From Kribbella soli (GTDB taxonomy: Bacteria > Actinomycetota > Actinomycetes > Propionibacteriales > Kribbellaceae): 64,000 bases of DNA. The notes under the pieces were generated by a model. It had not been told where the DNA came from. It saw only the letters and a list, made by a program, of their open reading frames with translations, and did not search any database. Positions 7,757 through 16,795 of the stretch are shown here, piece by piece. Position 1 is the stretch's first letter. Every line of letters starts with the position of its first letter. The translations under genes and the position numbers were made by a program. The stretch lies in NCBI RefSeq assembly GCF_004331345.1, contig NZ_SJJZ01000004.1, positions 806,001 through 870,000 on the forward strand. The letters are read 5' to 3'.

Positions 7757-9205
7757 TTAGAGCTTCCACAGCTCTTCGTCCAGCACGTCTTCGGTGGCGG
7801 TACGCCGGGAGCTTGCGGAAGCCCTGCGCTTGCGCAGCGGGGGCGCTCCGGACGGGGTCCCGTGTTCGCCGTTGGTCCGGCCCTGGAGGTCGGACTGCAC
7901 ACCTTGGCGGCGCATCCGCTCGGATGCAGTGGACTCGGACGGCACGGTGAAGCCAGGCTTGGATGCCGCCGCGCCAGGACGGATCTCGCCGCGGCCGGTG
8001 GCGCCGGCCGCACCTGCTCCGCTCATCGGCGGATACATCGGCGGCGCGCTCGACTGCGTTCCGGTCGTGGCGGAGGTCGCGGTCTTCCCGGTCAGTGCGG
8101 GTTCCGCTCCGGCACCGCCCGCAGTAGTTGCCGAGCGCAACGATGACGCCGGGCGGTCCGTCGTACCCGACGGCAATCCGGTGTGACCGCCACCGCCGCC
8201 ACCGCCGGAGAAGGGCATGCCGATCGAGCCCAGACCGCCGCCACCGAAGCCGCCTCCGCTCGTGGTAGGTGGTGTGTAGGGCTCGGGCTTGTAGATCGGC
8301 GCTGTGCTGGTACTACCTGCCAACGCGGGCTCGTCGGTCGTGAGTCCGTTCGACACCGCGCTGCCGGGGTCCGGCGTCGTGCCCGCCGACGACGGGTCAG
8401 CTCCGAGCAGATCCTTCGCGTTCTGGGCGAGCGTCACCCACTTGTCCAGGTTCTCCGGCACCTTGCCGACAAGGTCGATCCCCTTGCCGACCACGTCGAT
8501 CAGCTTCCCGGCCTCCTCGACCGGATCCTTCGCCTCCGGTGTCTTGGGTGTTGACGGATCCTTGGCGGGGGTCTCGGCCGGAGCGCCGCCGAGGTCTCCT
8601 GGCGCGCTGCCGCCGCCGGTGCCGGCCGTCGCGTTCGGATCACCGGCGTTCGGGTCACCGGCGTTCGGATTGTCGTCCGCCGCCTGCTTCGGCGCCATCG
8701 GACCGCCGTACTTGGCGTGCGGAACCGGGGTGATTCGCTCGAAGGTCTGCTGCATGAGCGAGGACAGGACGCCCATCACGTTGGCCGCCTGCCCGCGAAT
8801 GTCGTCCATCTCGCGCAACGCCGCCTTGCCTTCGGTGGCGTCCGTCGCGGTCAGGTGCCGGCGCTCGGCGTCGGCGTACGGCTGCACCAGCCCGCCGACG
8901 ATCCGCTGGGTGTCGACGATCGTGCCGCCGATGTTCGTCAGCTGCCCGCCGACCTGCTCGACGAACGGTCGCCACTCGTCCACGGACGCGCGACTGTTGT
9001 TGACCTCGTTCTGGAAACTCGCGAACGCCGCACTCTCCCCGAAGGCGTGGGTGTTGTCCCAGGCGCGCTGCAGGTTGTCCTGCGTGGTCTGCAGGTTGGT
9101 TGCCGTCGTCGTCCAGGTCTCGCCGGCCTGCAGCCAGACGTCGGGTTTGACGCCGCCGAGCTGCGCGACCATGTCGGCCATCGAGGTGTTGCTGTAGTCA
9201 GCCAT
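7757..9205 (-). CDS. PPE-like/WXG100-superfamily secreted protein A
   Basis: A 482-residue protein. The N-terminal about 180 residues are helical and resemble PPE/WXG100-type ESX substrates. Next comes a long Pro/Gly/Ala/Thr-rich region with Gly runs (GGGGGGGH). The tail carries GVQSDLQGR and ends EDVLDEELWKL. No signal peptide is seen. The gene follows the PE/EspC-like gene by 10 bp, recalling the PE-PPE pairs of mycobacteria. A second, differently sized copy of the pair sits in the plus-strand operon (16460-18010), and its PPE-like member shares the tail signature. A secreted heterodimer with the upstream protein is inferred. Confidence 0.8.
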   Translation of the reverse strand: MADYSNTSMADMVAQLGGVKPDVWLQAGETWTTTATNLQTTQDNLQRAWDNTHAFGESAAFASFQNEVNNSRASVDEWRPFVEQVGGQLTNIGGTIVDTQRIVGGLVQPYADAERRHLTATDATEGKAALREMDDIRGQAANVMGVLSSLMQQTFERITPVPHAKYGGPMAPKQAADDNPNAGDPNAGDPNATAGTGGGSAPGDLGGAPAETPAKDPSTPKTPEAKDPVEEAGKLIDVVGKGIDLVGKVPENLDKWVTLAQNAKDLLGADPSSAGTTPDPGSAVSNGLTTDEPALAGSTSTAPIYKPEPYTPPTTSGGGFGGGGLGSIGMPFSGGGGGGGHTGLPSGTTDRPASSLRSATTAGGAGAEPALTGKTATSATTGTQSSAPPMYPPMSGAGAAGATGRGEIRPGAAASKPGFTVPSESTASERMRRQGVQSDLQGRTNGEHGTPSGAPPLRKRRASASSRRTATEDVLDEELWKL

Positions 9206-9215
9206 CGGAGACCCC

Positions 9216-9689
9216 TCAGTCGGTCGGGTAGTCGAACGGCCCGGGGGCGAGGATGTCCACGTCCGGGTCGTGGGTCGTGGTCGCGGCCGGCTTCGGCGGG
9301 TCGCTCACCACGGGCGGTGGCGGCGGGAGCGGCAGACCTTCGGAATCGGTCCAGTCGCGGGGCCGGACCGGGTTCAGTTCGGTAGCGATGATGTCCTTGG
9401 CGTTCTGATCCGTGGTCTGGAAGCGGCCGGCCGAGACCTGGTCGGTGGTCTCGAAGCGGGCGGCGGCGTTCTGGGCGATGGTGCCGAAGGCCTCGACACC
9501 GCGACCCAGGTCCTGCCCGAAGCCGGCCACCTGCGGCGCCCATTTCTTGATGAACTCGTTCGCCGTGGCGGCGTCCGGCATCCCGCCGCTCAGGTCGAAT
9601 CCCGTGAGCCGCTGGGCGAGGGCGTTGAAGTCGGCCGGGTGCAGCATCGCGGCGAAGTCCCGCAGTTCCTGCGGTGAGACCTGGACCAT
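9216..9689 (-). CDS. PE/EspC-like partner protein A
   Basis: A 157-residue protein. The N-terminal 110 residues are helical, starting VQVSPQELRDFAAML and containing AARFETTDQ and GRFQTTDQNA. The C-terminus is Pro-rich (LPLPPPPPVV) and acidic. The RF-x-T-D-Q motif recurs in the plus-strand gene at 16460 (AGRFESTDQSNA), so the two are paralogues, each encoded just before a PPE-like gene. EspC-type or PE-type partner function is inferred from this arrangement. It lies 12 bp downstream of eccC. Confidence 0.75.
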   Translation of the reverse strand: MVQVSPQELRDFAAMLHPADFNALAQRLTGFDLSGGMPDAATANEFIKKWAPQVAGFGQDLGRGVEAFGTIAQNAAARFETTDQVSAGRFQTTDQNAKDIIATELNPVRPRDWTDSEGLPLPPPPPVVSDPPKPAATTTHDPDVDILAPGPFDYPTD

Positions 9690-9701
9690 CAGTGACTCCT
9701 G

Positions 9702-12700
9702 TCAGATCGAGCAGTTGACGAGCTGGATGAGGTGGGCGTCGCCGCGGCGACCGACGAGGAGGCCGCGGCCGGGCGGCTGCGCCTGGGGTTTGGTGGTGCC
9801 GAGCAGCGGCCCTTCGGTCTTGTCGCCGCTCATCACGAGGCCCGGCGTACCGGTGTCGCGGAGGCGTGCGATCAGGGGTTCGAAGATCGCGCGTCCGGCG
9901 CCGCCGCTGCGGCGGGCGACGATCAGGTGCAGGCCGATGTCGCGGCCGTGGGCGAGGTAGTCGACCAGGCCGGCGAGCGGGTTCGTGTGGCCGGCGACCA
10001 GGTCGTAGTCGTCCACCAGGACGTGGATCTGCGGCCCGGTCCACTCGCCGGACAGCCGGCGTTCGAGCACCGGGAGCAGGTCCGCGACCATCGCCTCGAC
10101 TCCCCGCGGATCCGTGAAGGTTCCCATCACGTGTTCGCCGTCGACGGCCAGTGAGCGGCGGTAGTCCACCACGATGACCCGCGCCTCGGTGGGCTCGTAG
10201 CGCTCGACGATCGAGCGCGCGATCCAGCGCAGGAACCCGGTCTTGCCGGTCTCGGTGTCGCCGAACAGCAGGAAGTGCGGGTCTGCGTCCAGGTCGACGT
10301 ACGCCGGTCCGAGGTCGCGCTCCGCCAGTCCGATGGGCAACCCGGCGCGTGGTTCCGGCTGCCGACGCAGTACGGCGGCCAGCTGTTCCTCTGGCAATTG
10401 CAGCGGAAGCAGGCGTACTCGCGGTGCACCCGACACCGGCCACGCCGCGGCGAGCTGCGGACCGAGATCGCCGGCCGGCGTCGCGACGACGAGGTGATGT
10501 CCCTTGCCTGCGAGGCCGCGACCGGGCTTGTCGGCCGGCACGCTCATCGCGGCCCGGCGGTCGACGACCGAGTCCGCGGGGTCGCCGAGCCGCAGCTCGA
10601 TCTTGGTGCCGAACAGGTCGCGGATCGTGCCGCGCAGGTCGAACCACCGCGAACAGGTCGCGACCACGTGGACGCCGTATGCGAGGCCGCGGCCGGCGAT
10701 CTCGGCGAGCGTCGTCTCGAGCTCCTCGAAGTCGGAACGCAGCACCGGCCAGCCGTCCACCACGAGGAAGACGTCACCCCACGCGTCGTCCGCGAACTCG
10801 CCGGCCGCGCGCCGTTCCCGGTACGACGCCATGCCTTCGATCCCGTGTTCGGCGAAGAAGCGTTCCCGGTTGCTGAGTAGCTGCAGTACTTCCGCGACGG
10901 TCCGGCGTACGGCGCCGACGTCGAGGCGGGACGCCACACCGCCGACGTGCGGGAGCTCGCGGAGCGTGGTGAGCGATCCGCCGCCGAAGTCGAGGCAGTA
11001 GAACTGCACTTCGCGCGGGGTGTGGGTCAGGGCGAGCGCGGAGACGAGCGTGCGGATCGCCGTGCTCTTGCCGCTGTGTGGGCCGCCGACTATCACCGCA
11101 TGCCCTGCGCCGGCGGAGAGGTCCACGACCAACGGGTCACGCCGCTGCTCCAGTGGCTTGTCGATGAGCCCGATCGGCACGCGCAGTGTTCCACGTGGTC
11201 CGGCCGCCGTGAGCCCGTAGTCGGGGTCGACGGTCAGCGTCGGCAGCAGGTCGGTGAGCGGCGGCGGGTCGTCCAGCGGCGGCAGCCAGATCTGGTGGGC
11301 CGGTTTGCCCTTGTTTTCCAGGCGATCGACGAGGATGTCGAGCAGTTTCTCACCGACACCGTCCTCCTCCGGCTGCTCCTCGACCTCTGTCACCGGCTTC
11401 GACACATAGGCACTGGTGTACACCGCCACGTCGTCCGCGTTGTCGCTACCGGACGCGATCGAGCTGACCGCCGGGCGATGTACACCGGACACGTAGGCGG
11501 AACGGAACCGGACGAGAGTCTCGGTACCGATCTGCAGGAACCCGTGCCCCGGTGCCCGTGGCAGCTCGTAGGCGTCCGGGATTCCGAGCACTACGCGACT
11601 GTCCATCGCGGAGAACGTCCGCAACCCGATCCGGTACGACAGGTGGGCGTCCAGCCCACGCAGACGCCCCTCCTCCAGCTTCTGGCTGGCCAGCAGCAGG
11701 TGTACGCCGAGTGCGCGGCCGAGTCGACCGATCTGGTTGAACATGTCGATGAAGTCCGGTTTGGCGGACAACAGCTCGGAGAACTCGTCGCAGATCACCA
11801 GGAGGGTCGGCACCTCGGGCAGGTCGGCACCGGCGGCCCGGGCGAGCTCGTACTCCCGGATGGACTCGTAGTTGCCGGCTCGCCGGAGCAGCTCCTGGCG
11901 GCGGATGATCTCACCGCCGATCGCATCGGACATCCGGTCGACCAGGGCCAGCTCTTCGGCGAGGTTCGTGATCACCGCACTGGTGTGCGGCAGCCGGTCC
12001 AGCTTGGTGAACGTGGCACCGCCCTTGAAGTCGACCAGTGCGAAGTTGAGGCTGTCCGACGAGTGGGTGGCCGCCAGCGCGAGGACCAGGGTGCGCAGCA
12101 GCTCGCTCTTGCCTGAGCCAGTCGCACCGATCAGCAGGCCGTGCGGTCCCATGCCGTCCTGGGCCGACTCCTTCAGATCGAGCTCCACCGGCGTACCGTC
12201 GGCAGTCACACCGAACCGGACGCGTAGCCGGTCGCGGTTGGGCCTAGGTCCCCAGTGGCGGGCAGGGTCGAAGTCGTACGGCTCTCCCAGCCCCAGCAGG
12301 TCGGTCAGTCCGAACGCGGACGCGAAGCTCTCGTCGCCGTCCGTTCCGGTCGACAGGCGCAGTGGCGCGAGGAGCCGTGCCAGCGCCTCCGCGTCTGCAG
12401 TAGTGAAGCTGTCCGCCGTACCGACATCCGACTCGCCGTCCATGGTGATGCTGGTCAGCGCGCCGTCATCGGACACGTCCAGCAGAACTGTGGAGCGATC
12501 GAGCAGCCGTGGCGGCTGGGTGGTCAGGTCGATGACGCTGACGCCCTCCACGCCGTTGCCAGTCATCAGGTGGTCGGAGCCGACTACGTCACCGCCGTCG
12601 ATCAATACGACGATGTGCGGGCCGTCCACCCGACTCGACGCGGCCGGGTCGAACCGTGGCCGTTGTGCGAGCAGATCGTCCAGCACGGACTCCAGGTCCG

Positions 12701-13559
12701 GAACGCTCTTGCTGATCAGCCGAATCGGTCCGAGGGCGTCTGACTTCTCTGGGTGGTGTGCGTGCGGCAGCCACTTCAGCCACTCCCAGTCCGCTCTGGT
12801 CTCCGGACCGATGACAGCGGTGATCAGTAGATCGTCCGGCGAGTGAAACGTCGCCAGCTGAGCAACCAGGGCACGCGCCAGGCTGCGAGCACGGTCCGGT
12901 TCACCGTCGACGTACACGCGGGAGAAGCCGCGCAGGGCCATCGCCACGGGCAGTCCGGGCACAGACGAGTACGTCGTGATGAAGCGGCGCAGTGCACCGG
13001 CGGACAAGGGCTCAAGCTCCTCGAGTGGTGCAGTGTCGGGCGGAGCGACCGGTGTGGCCAGCGGCTGTGCACCTGTGCCTACTCGAACAATCGCGAAGTC
13101 GGCGTCGTTGCGGCGGCGCTCCCAGAGCCGGTAGCTCTCGACCAACGTCCACAACTGTGTCGGGTCCGGGTGCAGGTACGACAGCGCCGTACGTTGCTGG
13201 GTGACGGCACGCCTGGCCCGGATGCGCTGCTGGGACAGGTGCCTGAGGTAGCCGCGTCGTGCGCGCGCCATCTCTCGGCGTGGTGCGCCTTGTCCTGCGA
13301 ACGCCACCGCCGCCATGCCCAGCGCGGACAGTCCGAACAGACCGCCGACGATGTAGCTCATCCGGCCGCCGCCGCCGAGTGTCGAGTACATCAACGCCAT
13401 CGCGGCACCGCCCGCGAGCATCGGAACCATCATCACGTACTGCGAGAGCTGCCTGCTCGCAGGCTGCGGCAACGCCGGCGGCGGATCCAGGGTGACGTCG
13501 CCGGTGGGCAGCGCCGGGCCGTCGCGCCGTGGCGGTCTGCTGACGATGACTGTCGACAT
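9702..13559 (-). CDS. eccC: EccC, FtsK/SpoIIIE-type ATPase of the ESX system
   Basis: A 1285-residue one-chain EccC. Two transmembrane helices near residues 40-85 precede three ATPase domains. Walker A motifs are GATGSGKSE (about 477), GGPHSGKST (about 823) and GDTETGKTG (about 1099). Walker B stretches include VICDEFSEL, VFLVVDGWP and IHVLVDDYD. EccC drives substrate export and recognises the Esx export signal through its last domain. The ATG at 13559 gives the typical opening MSTVIVSRPPRR. Upstream in-frame codons, back to 13787, run into eccD and are rejected. The gene leads the minus-strand operon eccC, PE-like, PPE-like, and is divergent from eccD. Confidence 0.95.
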   Translation of the reverse strand: MSTVIVSRPPRRDGPALPTGDVTLDPPPALPQPASRQLSQYVMMVPMLAGGAAMALMYSTLGGGGRMSYIVGGLFGLSALGMAAVAFAGQGAPRREMARARRGYLRHLSQQRIRARRAVTQQRTALSYLHPDPTQLWTLVESYRLWERRRNDADFAIVRVGTGAQPLATPVAPPDTAPLEELEPLSAGALRRFITTYSSVPGLPVAMALRGFSRVYVDGEPDRARSLARALVAQLATFHSPDDLLITAVIGPETRADWEWLKWLPHAHHPEKSDALGPIRLISKSVPDLESVLDDLLAQRPRFDPAASSRVDGPHIVVLIDGGDVVGSDHLMTGNGVEGVSVIDLTTQPPRLLDRSTVLLDVSDDGALTSITMDGESDVGTADSFTTADAEALARLLAPLRLSTGTDGDESFASAFGLTDLLGLGEPYDFDPARHWGPRPNRDRLRVRFGVTADGTPVELDLKESAQDGMGPHGLLIGATGSGKSELLRTLVLALAATHSSDSLNFALVDFKGGATFTKLDRLPHTSAVITNLAEELALVDRMSDAIGGEIIRRQELLRRAGNYESIREYELARAAGADLPEVPTLLVICDEFSELLSAKPDFIDMFNQIGRLGRALGVHLLLASQKLEEGRLRGLDAHLSYRIGLRTFSAMDSRVVLGIPDAYELPRAPGHGFLQIGTETLVRFRSAYVSGVHRPAVSSIASGSDNADDVAVYTSAYVSKPVTEVEEQPEEDGVGEKLLDILVDRLENKGKPAHQIWLPPLDDPPPLTDLLPTLTVDPDYGLTAAGPRGTLRVPIGLIDKPLEQRRDPLVVDLSAGAGHAVIVGGPHSGKSTAIRTLVSALALTHTPREVQFYCLDFGGGSLTTLRELPHVGGVASRLDVGAVRRTVAEVLQLLSNRERFFAEHGIEGMASYRERRAAGEFADDAWGDVFLVVDGWPVLRSDFEELETTLAEIAGRGLAYGVHVVATCSRWFDLRGTIRDLFGTKIELRLGDPADSVVDRRAAMSVPADKPGRGLAGKGHHLVVATPAGDLGPQLAAAWPVSGAPRVRLLPLQLPEEQLAAVLRRQPEPRAGLPIGLAERDLGPAYVDLDADPHFLLFGDTETGKTGFLRWIARSIVERYEPTEARVIVVDYRRSLAVDGEHVMGTFTDPRGVEAMVADLLPVLERRLSGEWTGPQIHVLVDDYDLVAGHTNPLAGLVDYLAHGRDIGLHLIVARRSGGAGRAIFEPLIARLRDTGTPGLVMSGDKTEGPLLGTTKPQAQPPGRGLLVGRRGDAHLIQLVNCSI

Positions 13560-13633
13560 GCTCCAGGACGTTAGGTGGTGCGGCAGGAGCACAGAGGGCG
13601 GCGGCCACTTGCTGACAGTCCACAAGCTGCAAG

Positions 13634-13647
13634 CACAGGGCCCTGTG
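13634..13647. promoter_or_regulatory. Perfect 14-bp palindrome between eccC and eccD
   Basis: CACAGGGCCCTGTG is a perfect palindrome within the 114-bp divergent intergenic region, 26 bp before the eccD start. Its position suits an operator for both operons. No protein is known to bind it, so function is inference. Confidence 0.4.
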
Positions 13648-13673
13648 ATGCTGTGCGTGCCACGGTTGCTGCC

Positions 13674-15014
13674 GTGAGCATTCGTGGACTGGTCAAGGTC
13701 ACCATCGACGCACCCGAACGCCGCATCGACCTGGCACTGCCGGAGCGATCGACGGTGGCCGAGGTGCTGCCCGGCATCCTGCGGCACGCCGGCGACGGTC
13801 TCGCCGATTTCGGCGCACTACAAGGCGGTTGGGTCCTCCGACGACCCGACGGCGAGGCGCTGGAGACACACCGGGACCTGGCCGGGCAGGACGTCAGGGA
13901 CGGCGAGGTCCTGCATCTCGCACCGGCACACCAGCAGTGGCCGGAGCTCGAGTACGACGACCTCGTGGACGCTATCGCCACCGATGCGCGGTCCGGTGGC
14001 CGCGCCTGGACGCCAGGAGCGACCCGCTGGTGCGGACTGGTCGCGGGAGCGGCCGCCCTGCTCACCGCACTTGCTCTGGAGTTGCACAGTGGACCGCCGT
14101 GGTCCTCCGTGGCCCTCTTCGCGCTGGTCGTCGCGGGCGTGCTGATGACGGTTGGCGTCGTACTGTCGCGTGCTGTCGGCGATGCCTCGGCGGCTGCTAC
14201 CACCGGAGCGGTGTCGATAGTGTTCGCGCTGGCCGGCGGAGCCTTGTTGCCTGCCGCATCGTTTCGACTGTCGGAGCTTGGTGCGCCGCAGCTGACCGCG
14301 GGCGGCGCGGCAGTGCTGCTGTTCGGGCTGATCGGGTACGTCGGCATCGCGCGACACACTGCGGTGTTCGTGGCCTCGGTGACCGCGGGCGTCCTCGCAC
14401 TCGTTGCCGGCTGGCTGAGTGGCGCGCTGGGCGGCACACGATCCGCTGCCGTTGTCGGTGCCGTGGCGGTCGCGTTGATACCGATGGCCGCGCCGATCGC
14501 GATGCGGATCGGTCGGCTACCGAAACCCGTTCTGCCCACCAGTACTGCGGATCTGCTGGCCGACGCGCCCCAGCCGCCTCGACGCCTGGTGTACGCCGCC
14601 GTACTGCGTTCTGCAGCGCTCTACACCGGCATCCTCGCCGGACTCGCCGTCGGGCTCGCCTGCTGCCTGTGCGTGCTGGCGCGGTCCAGTTCGACACCAG
14701 GACGGGTGCTGGTGGTTCTGGTCGTCGGGATCTGCTTGCTTCGCGCGCGGTTGCTACCAGTGGTGACGCATCGGCTCAGTCTGATCGGTGCAGGTCTCTT
14801 CGGACTCGGCTGGTTGCTCGTGCTCACGCCGTACTCGCTGCTGGGGTTCTCGGCGGTCGCTGCGTTCCTCGGGCTCTGGTACGCGCGGCACAGGCCAGGT
14901 GCGTACCTGGCGCGGTACGCCGAGCTGGCTGAGGTGGTCCTGGTCCTCCTCGTGGTGCCGGTGCTGCTGTGGGTGCTGGGGCTGTACGCGTACGTACGCG
15001 GACTGGGTGGGTGA
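13674..15014 (+). CDS. eccD: EccD, ubiquitin-like/polytopic membrane channel component
   Basis: A 446-residue protein. The first about 90 residues have the YukD/ubiquitin-like pattern (RGLVKVTIDAPERRIDLALP). A cytoplasmic linker follows, then about eleven hydrophobic helices from residue 120 to the end. EccD forms the membrane pore scaffold of ESX complexes. The GTG at 13674 is chosen because it begins exactly at the ubiquitin-like strand. Earlier in-frame starts would lie in the divergent promoter region. eccB follows after 3 bp. Confidence 0.93.
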   Translation: MSIRGLVKVTIDAPERRIDLALPERSTVAEVLPGILRHAGDGLADFGALQGGWVLRRPDGEALETHRDLAGQDVRDGEVLHLAPAHQQWPELEYDDLVDAIATDARSGGRAWTPGATRWCGLVAGAAALLTALALELHSGPPWSSVALFALVVAGVLMTVGVVLSRAVGDASAAATTGAVSIVFALAGGALLPAASFRLSELGAPQLTAGGAAVLLFGLIGYVGIARHTAVFVASVTAGVLALVAGWLSGALGGTRSAAVVGAVAVALIPMAAPIAMRIGRLPKPVLPTSTADLLADAPQPPRRLVYAAVLRSAALYTGILAGLAVGLACCLCVLARSSSTPGRVLVVLVVGICLLRARLLPVVTHRLSLIGAGLFGLGWLLVLTPYSLLGFSAVAAFLGLWYARHRPGAYLARYAELAEVVLVLLVVPVLLWVLGLYAYVRGLGG

Positions 15015-15017
15015 CGC

Positions 15018-16433
15018 ATGGCCTCCAAACGGGATCAGCTGCAGTCGCACCAGTTCGTTCAGCAGCGCATGACGCATGCGTTGCTGCTGCGGGAGACCGA
15101 CCCTGAGTTCCCGCCGTTCCGCCGTGGCGTCGTCGCGATGCTCATCGGCATCGGGCTCGCCGTACTCGTACTTGCAGGCGCAGGTGTGTACGGGGCGCTT
15201 TCGCCGGGCGGCAAGACCTCCTGGAAGTCCGGTGACCGGGTCATCGTCGAGAAGGAGACGGGCACGCGGTACGTATACCGGGACGGGGTGCTGTACCCGG
15301 CGGCGAACTATGTGTCGGCGTTGCTGCTCGCGAACAAGTACAGCGCGCCGCTGATGGTGTCTGCCAAGTCGCTGCTCGGCGTACCGCGTGGCCAGCGGGT
15401 GGGGATCCCGGACGCACCGGACTCCTTGCCAGCCAAGAGTCGCCTACTCGGGAGCGGCTGGTCGCTGTGTGCACAACCAGGTGTCGACTCGGCCGGCAGT
15501 CCGGTCGTGCGGTCGGTTCTGCTGGTCGGGACCGAGCAGTCCGGTGCCGCGTCTGACTCGTTGCTTGTTGTCGGGCCTGATGGTCAGAGGTACCTCATCT
15601 GGCGCGGCTACCGGCATCTCATCCAGCAGCAGGCCACTGTGGCGGCGGCGCTGGCGTTGAACAACGAGGCGTGGTTGCAGGTGCCTTCCGTGTGGCTGGA
15701 CCTCGTTCCGTCGGGTCCGCCGCTTGGACCGATCTCGGTGCCTGGTGCCGGCACACAGTCCGGTCTGCTCCGACCGGGTCGGATCGGCACGCTGTACGTC
15801 GTACAGACGTCGACCGGGCAGGGACAGTACTACCTGCTGCAGCGGGATCGACTGGTCGCGATCAGTTCGCTGCAGTACGACGTACAGCGCACGGCGCCGG
15901 TGACGCGGAAGGCTTATCCAGGGTCCGTGCCGGAGGCCGTTCGGTTGGATCCGGCTGTGGTGGCGCAGGTGTCGGGTGGCGTGGGTACGGCGACCACGGA
16001 CTCGGCGTTGCCGACCACGCGGCCGACGTTCGCGCGACCGGAGTCGTCGGGGGACTCGGTGTGCGCCGTGTTCTCCGGTGGTGAGTTCCGGCCGCGGTTC
16101 ACCCTGGCCGGCTCATTGCCCTCGGCCGGCGACGCAGGTGTCACCACCGGACGTGGCACCGGCGGACTGCCGTTGGCGGACGTGGTCGTCGTACAGCCCG
16201 GGCACGGGGCGGTCGTGGAGGCGATGGCGTCACCTGCTCAGCCTGCCGGGTCCGGGGCGTTGTCGTTCGTGAGTGACCTCGGGCGGCGGTACCAGCTGGC
16301 GAATCGCGACGTACTGGGTGTTCTCGGTTACGACCAACCACCTGTGGTCCGGCTGCCGGCCGAGCTGATCAGCCGACTGCCCGCTGGTCACGCGCTCGAT
16401 CCCGACGCGGCGACCTACCCGATCGGACCTTGA
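15018..16433 (+). CDS. eccB: EccB, periplasm-facing ESX core component
   Basis: A 471-residue protein opening MASKRDQLQSHQFVQQRM, a recognisable EccB start. A single transmembrane helix sits near residues 36-62 (MLIGIGLAVLVLAGAG). A large extracytoplasmic repeat domain follows, with the family features VYRDGVLYPAANYVSALLL and LCAQPG. EccB is part of the membrane core with C, D and E. It starts 3 bp after eccD and is followed by the PE-like gene with a strong ribosome binding site. Confidence 0.94.
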   Translation: MASKRDQLQSHQFVQQRMTHALLLRETDPEFPPFRRGVVAMLIGIGLAVLVLAGAGVYGALSPGGKTSWKSGDRVIVEKETGTRYVYRDGVLYPAANYVSALLLANKYSAPLMVSAKSLLGVPRGQRVGIPDAPDSLPAKSRLLGSGWSLCAQPGVDSAGSPVVRSVLLVGTEQSGAASDSLLVVGPDGQRYLIWRGYRHLIQQQATVAAALALNNEAWLQVPSVWLDLVPSGPPLGPISVPGAGTQSGLLRPGRIGTLYVVQTSTGQGQYYLLQRDRLVAISSLQYDVQRTAPVTRKAYPGSVPEAVRLDPAVVAQVSGGVGTATTDSALPTTRPTFARPESSGDSVCAVFSGGEFRPRFTLAGSLPSAGDAGVTTGRGTGGLPLADVVVVQPGHGAVVEAMASPAQPAGSGALSFVSDLGRRYQLANRDVLGVLGYDQPPVVRLPAELISRLPAGHALDPDAATYPIGP

Positions 16434-16459
16434 CCAATCCCTCAACCTCAGGAGGAAAG

Positions 16460-16783
16460 ATGGACATCGGCACGCTGACTGTGGTGCCCGACGAGCTACG
16501 CCAGTTCGCGGCGCTCGCCCCACTGGCGACGGTCACCCCGGTCTCCGGCACCGTCCAGGCGACGCCGCCGCTGGCCGGTTCGATGCCGGAGAGCGCGACC
16601 GTCGACGCGCACGTCCGGTTCTGCGTGGAGAACACCGGCACGGTCACGCTGCAGGCCACGAACGGCATCGCGACCCTCATCGACGCCGCACTCTCGATCG
16701 CCGGCCGCTTCGAGTCCACCGACCAGTCGAACGCGATCACGCACCGGACGCTCGCCGACGAGTTGCCGACGGCAACGGACTGA
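16460..16783 (+). CDS. PE/EspC-like partner protein B
   Basis: A 107-residue mostly helical protein (VVPDELRQFAALAP, AGRFESTDQSNA). It is a shorter paralogue of the minus-strand protein at 9216-9689, sharing the Asp-Glu-Leu-Arg-x-Phe opening and the RF-x-x-T-D-Q motif. GGAGG at 16451 precedes the ATG at 16460 with ideal spacing and decides the start over an in-frame codon at 16430 inside eccB. It precedes a PPE-like gene by 12 bp, mirroring the other pair. Confidence 0.78.
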   Translation: MDIGTLTVVPDELRQFAALAPLATVTPVSGTVQATPPLAGSMPESATVDAHVRFCVENTGTVTLQATNGIATLIDAALSIAGRFESTDQSNAITHRTLADELPTATD

Positions 16784-16795
16784 CGGGACGCGATC

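Noticed and set aside
8938..10647. 569-residue minus-strand frame
   Set aside because: It is in another frame of eccC and its downstream genes, with Arg/Pro-rich shadow composition.
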